Assembly (NCBI RefSeq): GCF_003711105.1
Contig: NZ_CP023865.1
Span: 2,392,001-2,456,000 of the forward strand
Source of the DNA: Actinoplanes teichomyceticus ATCC 31121
Lineage (GTDB): Bacteria; Actinomycetota; Actinomycetes; Mycobacteriales; Micromonosporaceae
DNA: 64,000 nt
Direction: 5' to 3'
The position numbers and the translations under genes were made by a program. Positions 36,122 to 45,016 of the stretch are shown piece after piece; within the stretch, counting starts at the first letter, position 1, and each line of letters starts with the position of its first letter. The notes beneath the pieces were generated by a model, which did not search any database, was not told the DNA's origin, and saw nothing but the letters and a program-made list of their open reading frames with translations.

Positions 36122-37141
36122 ATGGATCCGATCCTCTGCCTGGATCTGGGCGGCACGTGGTTCCGCGCCGGCATCCTCGGCGCCGACGGCCGGCTCCGGC
36201 TGGTACGCAAGACGCCGGCTCTGTCGGTCCGCAACCACCGTGAGCCGGTGGCGAAGCTGCAGCAGCGCCTCGTCGACCACATCGTCACGGCCACGCTCGA
36301 AGCGGACGCGGCGTGCGGCGTCGCAACGGTCGGCATCTCACTCGGCGCGGCGTTGAACGGCCGCACCGGGGAGGTCTTCGGCAGCGCGCCGCTGTGGGGC
36401 CCCGGACGGCACCCGATGCCGTTGACCGACCTGCTGGCCCGGCGGTTGCCGGACGTACGGTTCGGGCTGCTGAACGACGTGACCGCCCTCGCCCACGCCG
36501 TCCGGGCGAGATGGGCGGCCACCCGGCCCGGCCGGAGAGCGGCGGCGGTGACGGTCAGCAGCGGTATCGCGTACCGCACCATCGTGCTGGAGTCCGGCCG
36601 GATCCCCCTGGAGCCGCGGTACGGCCTGCAGGGCGAGATCGGCCATCTCCCGGTCGACGTCGAGTGGCGCGGCAGCGTCCTGCGCGGCCGCTGTGACTGC
36701 GGCGGGGAGAACCACCTCAGCGCGTTCTCCTCGGGCCGCGGACTCGAACGCCTGCTCGCCACGCTGCCCGAGGCGAGGGCGTTCCGTGAGCTGCCCGGCC
36801 AGCCGGTGGCGACGTTCTCCCGGCGCGTCGCCGGCGCCGACCCGGCGGCCCTGGAAATCCTCGACCTGTTCACCCGCCCGCTGGCGAAGGTCCTGCTCTA
36901 CCAGGCGACTCTCGACCCCGAGGTCGGAGCCACCGTCCTGTTCGGTGGCGTCGTCGAAGCGCTCGGCGCCCACTACCTGGAAAGCCTCGTACGAAATCTG
37001 GAGGAACTCGGACTGTATGGCATCAGCGATCGTGACCCGCAGTATTTCCGCACCCGGATACACCTTGGCGACGACGACGGCTTGGCCGCCATGCGCGGCG
37101 TGGGGTCGTACCTGCGAGACCGCCTCCACCGCAACGACTGA
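36122..37141 (+). CDS. ROK-family kinase, probable cyclitol or glucose kinase
   Basis: 339 residues. The ROK pattern is present: LDLGGTWFRAGI (ATP phosphate loop), SLGAALNGRTGEV, LLNDVTALAHAV, GLQGEIGHLPVD and the zinc motif RGRCDCGGENHLSAFSSG. ValC of validamycin and AcbM of acarbose are ROK-type kinases that phosphorylate C-7 of valienone or 2-epi-5-epi-valiolone. The immediate neighbour here is the cyclase, so 7-phosphorylation of its product is the best guess; plain glucokinase activity is the alternative. Confidence 0.85.
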   Translation: MDPILCLDLGGTWFRAGILGADGRLRLVRKTPALSVRNHREPVAKLQQRLVDHIVTATLEADAACGVATVGISLGAALNGRTGEVFGSAPLWGPGRHPMPLTDLLARRLPDVRFGLLNDVTALAHAVRARWAATRPGRRAAAVTVSSGIAYRTIVLESGRIPLEPRYGLQGEIGHLPVDVEWRGSVLRGRCDCGGENHLSAFSSGRGLERLLATLPEARAFRELPGQPVATFSRRVAGADPAALEILDLFTRPLAKVLLYQATLDPEVGATVLFGGVVEALGAHYLESLVRNLEELGLYGISDRDPQYFRTRIHLGDDDGLAAMRGVGSYLRDRLHRND

Positions 37142-37150
37142 GGAGATGCC

Positions 37151-38275
37151 ATGAACGGCTGGACGGTACGCTGCCGGCAAGACGTCACCTACCGCATCAA
37201 CGCTGTCGTCGACGTCTTCTCCCCGGCCAACGAGGCGCTCGCCGAAGCCGCCGATGTGGCCGACGGGAAGAGGTACCTCGTCGTGGTCGACCGGACGGTC
37301 GACTCCCTCTACGGCGACCGGATCGACCGCTACTTCGGTGCCCGCGGCGCGCGCACCGTCAAATACACCCTCGGCCCGGGGGAGCGGGTCAAGACCGCGG
37401 ACTCCCTGCTCGACATCGCCCGCACGGCCGACCAGGCCGGGATCAGGCGGCGCTGCGAACCGATCATCGCCGTCGGCGGCGGCGTGGTGACGGATCTCGC
37501 CGGCATGGCGGCGAGCCTCTATCGGCGTGGCACGCCGTTCATCCGTGTCCCGACCACGCTGGTCGGCCTGGTGGACGCGGCCATCGGTGCCAAGACGGCG
37601 ATCAACCACAACGGTCACAAGAACCGGTTGGGAACCTATTTCCCGGCGGCACACACCCTCCTGGACCCGACGTTCCTGCGCACTCTGCCGGCCCGGCACG
37701 TCCGGAACGGTATGGCCGAGATCGTGAAGATCGCGGTGATGAAGGACGCCACCCTGTTCGCGCTCCTCGAGGCGGACTCCGCCGACCTGGTGGAATCGCG
37801 CATCGCGACGGCCCACGGTACGGAGATCATCGAGCGCAGCGTCACCGCGATGCTCGGTGAGCTGGAGGCGAACCTGTGGGAGCACGAGCTGCGGAGGGTG
37901 GCCGACTTCGGCCACACGTTCAGCCCGCAGCTCGAGATGTGTGCCGGTGACCTGCTGCACGGCGAGGCGGTCGCGATCGACATGGCGCTGTGCTGTGCCA
38001 TCGCGCACCTGCGGGGCCTGCTCAGCGATGACGCGCTGCGCCGGGTCTTCGCCCTGCTGCAGGGCCTGGGGCTGCCCACCGAGCACGAGGCGTGCACCTC
38101 ACGGATGCTGCTGGGCGCGTTGGCCGACACCGTTCGGCACCGGGACGGCCACCAGCACCTTCCGTTGCCGACCGGGATCGGCAGCGCCGTCTTCGTCGAG
38201 GACGTCACGCCGGCGGAGATCGCCGCGGCCCGCGATACGGTGAGACGTCTCCAGCCGATCGCGGCGAACCGGTGA
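37151..38275 (+). CDS. Sugar phosphate cyclase, 2-epi-5-epi-valiolone synthase type
   Basis: 374 residues of the dehydroquinate synthase superfamily. The cofactor region is AVGGGVVTDLAGMAASLYRRGTPF; VPTTLVGLVDAAIGAKTAIN and GHKNRLGTYFP are strong EEVS-type signatures, unlike 3-dehydroquinate or 2-deoxy-scyllo-inosose synthases. The metal ligands are Glu190 (NGMAEIVK), His255 (DFGHTF) and His270 (LLHGEAVAIDM). It would cyclise sedoheptulose 7-phosphate to 2-epi-5-epi-valiolone using NAD+ and a divalent metal, the committed step to C7-cyclitols. Telling EEVS from the sister enzymes (EVS, DDGS) needs alignment of specificity residues. Its stop overlaps the next gene (GTGA). Confidence 0.88.
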   Translation: MNGWTVRCRQDVTYRINAVVDVFSPANEALAEAADVADGKRYLVVVDRTVDSLYGDRIDRYFGARGARTVKYTLGPGERVKTADSLLDIARTADQAGIRRRCEPIIAVGGGVVTDLAGMAASLYRRGTPFIRVPTTLVGLVDAAIGAKTAINHNGHKNRLGTYFPAAHTLLDPTFLRTLPARHVRNGMAEIVKIAVMKDATLFALLEADSADLVESRIATAHGTEIIERSVTAMLGELEANLWEHELRRVADFGHTFSPQLEMCAGDLLHGEAVAIDMALCCAIAHLRGLLSDDALRRVFALLQGLGLPTEHEACTSRMLLGALADTVRHRDGHQHLPLPTGIGSAVFVEDVTPAEIAAARDTVRRLQPIAANR

Positions 38276-39333
38276 CGGGCCGGGACGATCTGCGGGTGCT
38301 GCGCGCCGGCATCTGTGGCACCGATCTGCAGATTTTCCGCCGGGTGCGCCCGGACCGCGCCGGCATCCTCGGTCACGAAGGCGTGGCGGAGCGCGCGGCC
38401 ACCGCGGACGGCCGGCGCCGCTTCGTGGTCTTCAACCCGGTCGATCCGGACGACCAGGACAGCATCCTGGGGCACAGCTATGACGGCATCTTCCGTCGTC
38501 ACGTCCCGGGCGGCGCGGAACGGATGCCGCGGACGGTGCCGGTCGATCCGCGGTTGCCGGCGGATCTCGCCGCCCTGGTCGAGCCGCTGGGCACGGTGCT
38601 CTACGGCTGGGAGCTCGCGTCGTCCGCCGCGCCGTTGCGCAGCGTATCGGTGTGGGGCGGCGGCACCTCGGCGTTGCTGGTCGCCATCGTGGCACAGCTG
38701 CACGGCTGCGACGTCGAGCTCGTCCACCGCCGCGGCGAGCGCCTGCGCTTCATCGACGGGCTCGGGGTGCTCGACGGGGCCCGGCTGCGACTGCCCGGCG
38801 CGGCCCCGGCCGTGGCCGGCTGTGACGGCGCGTTCCTCTGCCTGCCGCGTGAGGGCGCCGCGGCCGGGCTCACCCAGGCGGTGGACCAGGTGCGCCCGGG
38901 TGGGTGCATCGACCTGTTCGGCGGCTTCGGGCCCGGCGACCGGCATCCGGCCACCGGGAGGCTCGACCTCGGCATGGTACGGCGTGCCAACGTGTGCGGC
39001 CGTCCGGTGGGATCCGCCACCGCCGAGGTCCGTACCCCGGCCGGCAAGCCGGTGTCGCTCACCGGCCATCGAGGAACGGCGGAGCGGCATCTGACCCGGG
39101 CCGCGGAGCTGTTGCGCACGCACGCGAGCCGGTTCGGCGCCCTGATCACGCACGTCGTCCCGCTGGCCGAGGCCGGCAGCTACCTGTCCGCGATGGCGTC
39201 CGGATCACGCGCGCCGGCGCCGCCGTACGAATACGTCAAGGTGGTCATCGACATGACGCTGGTATCGGCCGGCACCAGAGGTCCCGACCTGTCGACGCGG
39301 CTCGCCGACCTGCCGGTGGAGTGCCCGGTATGA
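38272..39333 (+). CDS. MDR-family zinc dehydrogenase, N-terminally short
   Basis: 353 residues from GTG 38272, which overlaps the cyclase stop. The catalytic zinc region AGICGTDLQIF (Cys15) and GHEG (His35, Glu36) are present, and the Rossmann core is SVSVWGGGTSALLVAIVAQ. The four-Cys structural zinc lobe is absent. The protein begins only 14 residues before the catalytic Cys, about 20-30 fewer than usual for the family, with no frame upstream to supply them. It probably oxidises a ring hydroxyl to a ketone for transamination, as BtrE/NeoA-type enzymes do in 2-deoxystreptamine pathways. Confidence 0.82.
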   Translation: MTGRDDLRVLRAGICGTDLQIFRRVRPDRAGILGHEGVAERAATADGRRRFVVFNPVDPDDQDSILGHSYDGIFRRHVPGGAERMPRTVPVDPRLPADLAALVEPLGTVLYGWELASSAAPLRSVSVWGGGTSALLVAIVAQLHGCDVELVHRRGERLRFIDGLGVLDGARLRLPGAAPAVAGCDGAFLCLPREGAAAGLTQAVDQVRPGGCIDLFGGFGPGDRHPATGRLDLGMVRRANVCGRPVGSATAEVRTPAGKPVSLTGHRGTAERHLTRAAELLRTHASRFGALITHVVPLAEAGSYLSAMASGSRAPAPPYEYVKVVIDMTLVSAGTRGPDLSTRLADLPVECPV

Positions 39334-40385
39334 ACGGGGTCGCATACCGGCGCATCGGGCACCGCGACGGTGTGGCGTACCTGGAACGCGCGCGCACCGG
39401 CCGGTTGACCGACCAGCCGGCGCGGGTGGTGATCGCGCCGCTCGTCGTCGGCGTCTGCCGGTCGGACCTGCGCGAGCTGGACGGGACACGGCATCTGCGC
39501 CGCGACTTCGGGCACGAGATCGTCGCCGAGGTGCGGTATTCCACCCTGGCGGACACCCTGCCCGTCGGCCGGCGTGTCGTGCTCGATCCCCATCCGGTGG
39601 TGCGGCGGACGTCGGGCTTCGCCGATCTCGTGGAGATCGAGGGTACGGTCGCCGATGTCGCGGCGGCGCTGCGGCCGGTCCCCGCCGACAGCGACCCCCT
39701 GGCGGCCCTGTTCACCGAACCGCTCGCCTGCGCGGCACATTGCCTGGCCCGGGTCGATGCGGTCATCGCCGCGACGGCCCATGCCCGGCCGTCCCCGGTC
39801 GCCGTCGTCGGAGCGGGCATCGCCGGCACCCTGATGGCCGGGATCCTGCGGTCGCGCGGCACCGAGGTGCACCTGGTCAACCGGGGCGGGCAGCGCCTGC
39901 GGTTCCTGGCGGAACGCGACGTCCTCCCCGGCGTCGACCTGCACCCGGCCGACCGGCCGGGCCGTGGCGGGTTCGCGTGCGTGGTGCTGGCCACCGCCGC
40001 GGCGACCGGCGCCGCGCTGGAGCTCGCGGCCGGCCTGACCGGGGACGACGGAGTCCTGATGATCTATGCGGGCACGGAGCCGGGCAGCCGGTTCCTGGGG
40101 CAGGACATCGACGCGATCCGCCGCGGTGAAGGGCGGGTGACCGTGCACGACGGCCGCAGGAGGATGCACCTGGCCGGGTCGCACGGCGCCACCGCCGCGG
40201 ACTTCGCCGTCGCCACCCGGCTGCTCCAGGACCGGCGCGAGGGGCCGGCGCTGCGGCGCACGGTCCGCCGCCTGATCGATGTCGAAGCGCCGCTGGACGA
40301 GGGCCCGGCGCTGCTGCGGGAGATGGTCAGCCGTCCCTACGTCGGCAAGGCCGTGCTGACGCCCGGGGTTCCCGATCGTGGATGA
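39330..40385 (+). CDS. Second MDR-family dehydrogenase
   Basis: 351 residues from ATG 39330 (ATGA overlap with the preceding gene). It has a normal-length N-terminus, catalytic Cys43 (GVCRSDLREL) with His62-Glu63 (FGHEIV) and a dinucleotide fold beginning AVVGAGIAGTLMAGIL. The structural zinc Cys cluster is also lacking. The two dehydrogenases in tandem are only distantly alike and may form a heteromer or oxidise different ring positions. It is followed by the aminotransferase, which fits an oxidation then transamination order. Confidence 0.82.
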   Translation: MNGVAYRRIGHRDGVAYLERARTGRLTDQPARVVIAPLVVGVCRSDLRELDGTRHLRRDFGHEIVAEVRYSTLADTLPVGRRVVLDPHPVVRRTSGFADLVEIEGTVADVAAALRPVPADSDPLAALFTEPLACAAHCLARVDAVIAATAHARPSPVAVVGAGIAGTLMAGILRSRGTEVHLVNRGGQRLRFLAERDVLPGVDLHPADRPGRGGFACVVLATAAATGAALELAAGLTGDDGVLMIYAGTEPGSRFLGQDIDAIRRGEGRVTVHDGRRRMHLAGSHGATAADFAVATRLLQDRREGPALRRTVRRLIDVEAPLDEGPALLREMVSRPYVGKAVLTPGVPDRG

Positions 40386-40395
40386 AGGAGGAACG

Positions 40396-41499
40396 ATGAA
40401 GATCGCCAAATACCATTACGCCGCCCAGTTCCGGCACCTGCCGCGGGTCGTCCGGGCCATCGACGACCTGCTGGTGCGCGGCGACTACGTCCTGGGACCG
40501 CACGTCGAGCAGTTCGAGCAGGACTTCGCCGACTACATCGGCGTGGAGCACGCGGTCGGGGTCAACTCGGGTACCGACGCGCTGGTGCTGGCGCTGCGCG
40601 CGCTGGGTGTCGGACCCGGTGACGAGGTGGTCACGGTCGCCAACACGTTCCACGCGACGGTGCTGGCCATCACCACGGTGGGGGCCCGCCCGGTGCTGGT
40701 GGACTGCACGCCGCACGACTACCTGATGGACCTGGAGCAGGTCGAGGCGGCGATCACCGGCCGCACCCGGGCCATCATCGCGGTCCACCTGTTCGGCAAG
40801 GCCCTCGACATGGCGGCGGTGACCGCCATCGCCGAGCGGCACGGGCTCGCCGTGGTCGAGGACTGCGCCCAGGCGGTGGGCGCGTCGTGGCAGGGCAGGC
40901 GGGTGGGCTCGTGGGGTGACATCGGCTGCTTCAGCTTCCACCCCTCGAAGAACCTGGCCGCGGCCGGCGACGCAGGCGCGGTGACCACCGACCGCGCGGA
41001 CCTGGCGCGGACCATCCGCACGCTGCGGGGCCTCGGGCAGGCCGCGCAGAACGATCACGTCGCGTTGGGCTGCAACTCGAAGCTGGACGCGATCCAGGCG
41101 ATCGTGCTCAGTCACAAGCTGCCGGAGCTGGACGGGTGGAACGCCGGTCGCCGAGCGGTGGCGGGCCGGTACAGCCGCGCGCTGGCCGGCATCGCCCGGG
41201 TGCCCGAGCCGGCCGGGCGCGAGCATGTCTTCCACCTCTACCAGGTCGGGGTCGAGCAGCGGGACGAGGTTCTCGCCGAGCTGGTCGGCGCGGGGATCGA
41301 CGCGGTGGTGCGGTACCCCGTACCGATCCACCGGCAGCCGGCTTTCGCGCACCTCGACCTGCCGAGCCGGTTCCCGCACGCCGACTGGCAGGCCGCGCAC
41401 ACGCTGTGCCTGCCGGTGCGGCCGGACCTGACCGGGACCGAGATCGACTACATCGTCGACCAGGTCACGTCCGCCGTGGCGAAGCGGACGGGGGCGTGA
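40396..41499 (+). CDS. DegT/DnrJ/EryC1-family PLP aminotransferase
   Basis: 367 residues. ATG 40396 follows GAAGGAGG. The PLP-binding Lys185 is in CFSFHPSKNLAAAGDAGAV and Asp156 in VVEDCAQAVGA; NSGTDALVLALRAL is the phosphate-binding loop. Relatives aminate nucleotide keto-sugars or cyclitol ketones. Here it most likely introduces the amine into a keto-cyclitol produced by the neighbouring dehydrogenases. Its stop overlaps the next start (GTGA). Confidence 0.93.
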   Translation: MKIAKYHYAAQFRHLPRVVRAIDDLLVRGDYVLGPHVEQFEQDFADYIGVEHAVGVNSGTDALVLALRALGVGPGDEVVTVANTFHATVLAITTVGARPVLVDCTPHDYLMDLEQVEAAITGRTRAIIAVHLFGKALDMAAVTAIAERHGLAVVEDCAQAVGASWQGRRVGSWGDIGCFSFHPSKNLAAAGDAGAVTTDRADLARTIRTLRGLGQAAQNDHVALGCNSKLDAIQAIVLSHKLPELDGWNAGRRAVAGRYSRALAGIARVPEPAGREHVFHLYQVGVEQRDEVLAELVGAGIDAVVRYPVPIHRQPAFAHLDLPSRFPHADWQAAHTLCLPVRPDLTGTEIDYIVDQVTSAVAKRTGA

Positions 41500-42158
41500 C
41501 CGTGGTCGAGGTTCTTCCGGCGCTGCTCGGCGCCGACCCGCTGGCCCTCGGTGCGGCGACCGACAGCCTCGTCGGCGCTCCGGTGCGATACCTGCACCTC
41601 GACGTCATGGACGGCGCATTCGTCCCCGACATCAGCTTCGGCGCCCGTACGGTGACCGCCGTGCGGCGGCGTACCGAGCTGCCGCTGGACGTCCATCTTC
41701 AGGTGGCGAACCCGGAGGCGCACCTGGATGCCCTGCTCGCGGCGAAGGTGGATCTGGTCACCGTGCATGTCGAGTCGACCGCCCACGTCGCGCGGCTGCT
41801 GCGCCGGCTGCGGCTGGCCGGGGTGGACGCGGCGCTGGCCGTCAACCCCGGCACCCCGCTCGGATCCCTCGCCGAGCTGCTCGGCGAGATCGTCCAGGTG
41901 ACCGTCATGACCAGCAATCCGGGCACCAGTGACTTCCTGGAGTACACCCTGGACAAGATCCGCCGGCTCAGGGCGCTGCTGGCGGAGAGCCGTCTGGAGC
42001 ACGTCCACATCGCCGCCGACGGCGGGGTGACCGAGGCCCGGGCCAGGGCGTTGCACGAGGCCGGCGCGGACCGCCTGATCGCCGGTTCGGCGGTCTTCCA
42101 GGCGCCCGGTGGCGTCGTCGACGGTGTGGCGCGGCTGCGCGAGGCGGCCCTGTCATGA
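41496..42158 (+). CDS. Ribulose-phosphate 3-epimerase-like protein
   Basis: 220 residues from GTG 41496. The TIM-barrel motifs of Rpe are kept: YLHLDVMDGAFVPDISFG (His34, Asp36), LDVHLQVANPE, VHVEST, AVNPGTPL and IAADGGVT. Differences from housekeeping Rpe (LQV for LMI, TSNPGTSDF for VNPGFGGQ) suggest a specialised copy. It could raise xylulose 5-phosphate for sedoheptulose 7-phosphate synthesis, or epimerise a phosphorylated cyclitol next to a carbonyl, as AcbO does in acarbose using a different fold. Confidence 0.87.
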   Translation: MTVVEVLPALLGADPLALGAATDSLVGAPVRYLHLDVMDGAFVPDISFGARTVTAVRRRTELPLDVHLQVANPEAHLDALLAAKVDLVTVHVESTAHVARLLRRLRLAGVDAALAVNPGTPLGSLAELLGEIVQVTVMTSNPGTSDFLEYTLDKIRRLRALLAESRLEHVHIAADGGVTEARARALHEAGADRLIAGSAVFQAPGGVVDGVARLREAALS

Positions 42159-42829
42159 CCGGGGTGCATGCCCGTGGCCTGCTGTTCGACCTGGACGGGG
42201 TGCTGGTGGACAGCTCGGCGGCGATCCGCCGGGCATGGTGGGAGTGGGCCGGCGCCAAAGGGCTCGATCCGGCTACCACGTTCGCCGCCGGGCACGGCCG
42301 TCAGACGATGGATCACATCCGGGCGGTGGCGCCCCACCTCGCCGTGCCGGCCGAGGAACGGCGCATCGACGAGCTGGAGGCGAGGTACGCCGACGCCGTC
42401 GAGCCGCAGCCGGGCGCCGGCCCGCTGGTGGCGAGCCTCGCCGAGGTGCCCTGGGGCGTCGTGACGTCCTGTTCGGCGCAGGCTGCGAGAACCCGGCTGG
42501 AGCGGGCCGGTATCGGCGTGCCGCCGGTGCTGGTGCACGCCGGTGATGTCGGACGCGGCAAACCGCACCCCGACGGCTACCTGCGCGGCGCCGAACTGAT
42601 CGGGGTCGATCCGGCCGAGGTGGTGGTGTTCGAGGACGCGCCCTCCGGTATCGAGGCGGCCGTCGCCGCCGGGATGAGGGTGGCCGGGGTGTGCACCACG
42701 CATGATCCGCATCAGCTGGCCGGGGCCGCATGGCTCGTCGAGGACCTCAGCACGGTCCGGGTCACGCGGTCCGTCGACTCCGCCACCCTGCTTGTCCACC
42801 TGAGAGAGTGCGATGCTGCGCGTCGGTGA
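42155..42829 (+). CDS. HAD-family sugar/cyclitol phosphatase
   Basis: 224 residues from ATG 42155 (ATGA overlap). Asp12 and Asp14 sit in LLFDLDGVLVDSS; GVVTSCSA, GKPHPDGYLRGAELI and VVFEDAPSGIEAAVAAGM complete the HAD motifs. It resembles GPP/DOG-type sugar phosphatases. It probably removes a phosphate from a late intermediate, the role ValO plays in validamycin. It overlaps the next gene by 17 nt. Confidence 0.9.
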   Translation: MTGVHARGLLFDLDGVLVDSSAAIRRAWWEWAGAKGLDPATTFAAGHGRQTMDHIRAVAPHLAVPAEERRIDELEARYADAVEPQPGAGPLVASLAEVPWGVVTSCSAQAARTRLERAGIGVPPVLVHAGDVGRGKPHPDGYLRGAELIGVDPAEVVVFEDAPSGIEAAVAAGMRVAGVCTTHDPHQLAGAAWLVEDLSTVRVTRSVDSATLLVHLRECDAARR

Positions 42830-44027
42830 GGTCTCCGCGGACTACGTCCGCTTCACGAGGTCCGCGCTCAAGCTGCACTACGGGATCGACCTGCCGGAGA
42901 CCGCCGTGGCGGCGAAGGCCGCCCTGGCCCGGCCGGGCGGTTTCCTGACCATCGGCGATCCCGGCGTGATCGGCGCGGCGGCGATCTTCCCGTTCGACAT
43001 GACCGTCGCTCCCGGTGAGACGCTGCCGGTCAGCGGGATCGGGGATGTCGCCGTGTCGCCCAACCACCGCCGGCGCGGCTGGCTGGCGGCGCTGATGCGC
43101 GAGCACCTGCGATCCGCGGCGGAGCACGGCGACGCGCTCACCGTGCTGACGGCGAGCGAGGCGGCCATCTACGGCCGGTTCGGCTATGCGCCGGTGACCG
43201 AGGCGGCGAGCTGGTCGCTGCATACCGAGGGGCTGGAGCTACGCAGCCGGCCGGTCACCGGAGCCGTGGAGCTGCTCGACGATCCGAGCGCCGCCACCGC
43301 GGTGCCGGAGGCCTTCTCGGCGTACCAGCGTGGGGCGCCGGGAGAGCTGGCTCGCAGCGCCCGGTGGTGGACGACGCGCTGGAACGATCCCGTGGCGGTG
43401 GGCGCGCCGGCCGACACGTTCGTCGCCCTGTACCGCGACGGCCAGGGCCGGCCCACCGGATACGCCACCTGGTCGCGCGGCGGGCCGTGGACGCCGTACC
43501 ACGGGCCCGGGGTCGTCGAGGTCGACGAGTTCGTCGCGGCCGGCCCGGAGGCGGCGTACGCGCTGCTGGCGTTCCTGCGGTCACTGGACCTGTGCCGGGA
43601 GATCGTCTTCCGGAAACGCCCGGTGGGCGAGCCGTTGCGCGAGCATCTCGCCGACATCCGGAGACTGCGGATGGCCGAGCGCGTCGACAAGCTGTGGGCC
43701 CGGGTGGCCGACGTGCCCCGGGTGGTGCGGGCCTGTACGGCCGGGATCGACCGGGTGGTGACGATCGCCGTGCACGATCCGGGCACGGGTAGCACCGGAC
43801 GCTACACGCTGACGCCGGACGGCGACCGCGTCGCCTGCCGGCCCGGTGCTCACGCGCCGGACCTGACCCTGAGCTCGGCTGATCTCACCGCCTGCCTGCT
43901 GGGCGCGGTGTCCATCGTCGAGCTGGCCCGCCGCGGCCGGATCGACGGCGGGGATCGCGGCGCGCTGCTCGCGGTGGCGCGCGCCCTGGCCGGTCAGACC
44001 ACGCCGCACTGTTCGACCGGCTTCTGA
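42813..44027 (+). CDS. Eis-like GNAT N-acetyltransferase, probable self-resistance
   Basis: 404 residues, the usual Eis length, made of two GNAT domains and an SCP2-like C-terminal domain. The acetyl-CoA motif is DVAVSPNHRRRGWLAALMREHL; the conserved Tyr lies in ASEAAIYGRFGY. The chain ends in Phe, whose free carboxylate is the general base in Mycobacterium Eis. Eis enzymes acetylate aminoglycoside amines at several positions. Inside an aminocyclitol operon it is a strong candidate for self-protection, though a tailoring acetylation is also possible. Confidence 0.88.
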   Translation: MLRVGEVSADYVRFTRSALKLHYGIDLPETAVAAKAALARPGGFLTIGDPGVIGAAAIFPFDMTVAPGETLPVSGIGDVAVSPNHRRRGWLAALMREHLRSAAEHGDALTVLTASEAAIYGRFGYAPVTEAASWSLHTEGLELRSRPVTGAVELLDDPSAATAVPEAFSAYQRGAPGELARSARWWTTRWNDPVAVGAPADTFVALYRDGQGRPTGYATWSRGGPWTPYHGPGVVEVDEFVAAGPEAAYALLAFLRSLDLCREIVFRKRPVGEPLREHLADIRRLRMAERVDKLWARVADVPRVVRACTAGIDRVVTIAVHDPGTGSTGRYTLTPDGDRVACRPGAHAPDLTLSSADLTACLLGAVSIVELARRGRIDGGDRGALLAVARALAGQTTPHCSTGF

Positions 44028-44051
44028 CGCCGGTGATCTTCACGCGGAAGG

Positions 44052-45014
44052 ATGTCCCACGCTTTGATCATCTCTACGAACACCCGGGTGTGCCTGGCCG
44101 GGGAGGACCTCGACTGGCTGGGGTACCGATCGGTCTGCGTAGCCGTCGATCTGCCCACCAGGATCGCGATACGTCCGGACTGCGCCGACGAGAGCGGCGG
44201 CGTCACCCGTACGGCGAACGCGGTATGGCAGTTCCTGCGGCAGCGTGTCGAGCGCGTGCCGGCCCGCCGGCCCGGCGTCGTGGTCGACGCCGACGCGCCC
44301 CTGGCGAGCGGGCTGTCGTCGTCCTCGTCCCTGATCATCGGGCTGTTCCGCGCCTTCGCCGGACACCTCGACCTGCCGCTCGGCGACGAGACGCTGCTGT
44401 CCTGGTCCTTCGACTTCGAGTACGCGATCTGCCACGGCGGCGGCATGGACCAGACCGCCATCATCCGGGGTGACACGGTCCTGACCGCCGGGCGGGACGG
44501 TACGCCACCACTGCTGCTGGGACACGCCCGGTTCCCGGCCGACTGGCGCCTGATCGTCGTCGACTCCGCCATGCCGAAGTCCACCGTCGGTCACCTCGCC
44601 GAGGCCCGCCGCCGGCATGCCGAGGGCGACAGCCGGCTGTCCCGGTACATCGCCCACGCTGATCGAGCCGCCGCCTCCGCCTGGGATGCCGTTCTGGCCG
44701 AGGATCTCCCGGCGCTGGTGGCGGCCATGGAGCGCGCGCACCGGGCGATGCGCGAGGTCGGGATGTCCAGCGCGGTGCTGGAGGACCTGCGGGCCATCGC
44801 CCGAGCCGAGGCCGGCATCTCCCTGAAGATCACCGGCGCCGGTGGTGGCGGTGCCATGATCGGCGTCTGCCGGGACGTCGACGCGGTGAGCGTCGCAACC
44901 CGCCTGCGGGCGGCGGCCGGCGCCAGGTACGCCGGATCCAGCGTGCTGATCGCGCGTGCCGCGGCCGGGCCGGCGGTGCTCTCGGCCGCTTCCGAGTCCA
45001 CCGTGGCGGGCTGA
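44052..45014 (+). CDS. GHMP-family small-molecule kinase
   Basis: 320 residues. TNTRVCLAGEDLDWLGY is the N-terminal substrate motif, PLASGLSSSSSLIIG the ATP loop and KITGAGGGGAMIG the third GHMP motif; HGGGMDQTAII resembles galactokinase and heptose kinase relatives. The GGAAGG ribosome site directly abuts ATG 44052, an unusually short spacing. Together with the ROK kinase it gives the cluster two sugar-type kinases, as needed for a 1,7-bisphosphorylated cyclitol, although no nucleotidyltransferase follows. Confidence 0.88.
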   Translation: MSHALIISTNTRVCLAGEDLDWLGYRSVCVAVDLPTRIAIRPDCADESGGVTRTANAVWQFLRQRVERVPARRPGVVVDADAPLASGLSSSSSLIIGLFRAFAGHLDLPLGDETLLSWSFDFEYAICHGGGMDQTAIIRGDTVLTAGRDGTPPLLLGHARFPADWRLIVVDSAMPKSTVGHLAEARRRHAEGDSRLSRYIAHADRAAASAWDAVLAEDLPALVAAMERAHRAMREVGMSSAVLEDLRAIARAEAGISLKITGAGGGGAMIGVCRDVDAVSVATRLRAAAGARYAGSSVLIARAAAGPAVLSAASESTVAG

Positions 45015-45016
45015 CC

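Noticed and set aside
36338..38086. 582-residue minus-strand frame opposite the ROK kinase and cyclase genes
   Set aside because: It is an antisense shadow; the plus strand carries two unmistakable enzymes.
37151..38275. Housekeeping 3-dehydroquinate synthase or 2-deoxy-scyllo-inosose synthase
   Set aside because: The GHKNRLGTYFP and LYRRGTPF motifs are of the EEVS group, and the neighbouring genes are not shikimate genes.
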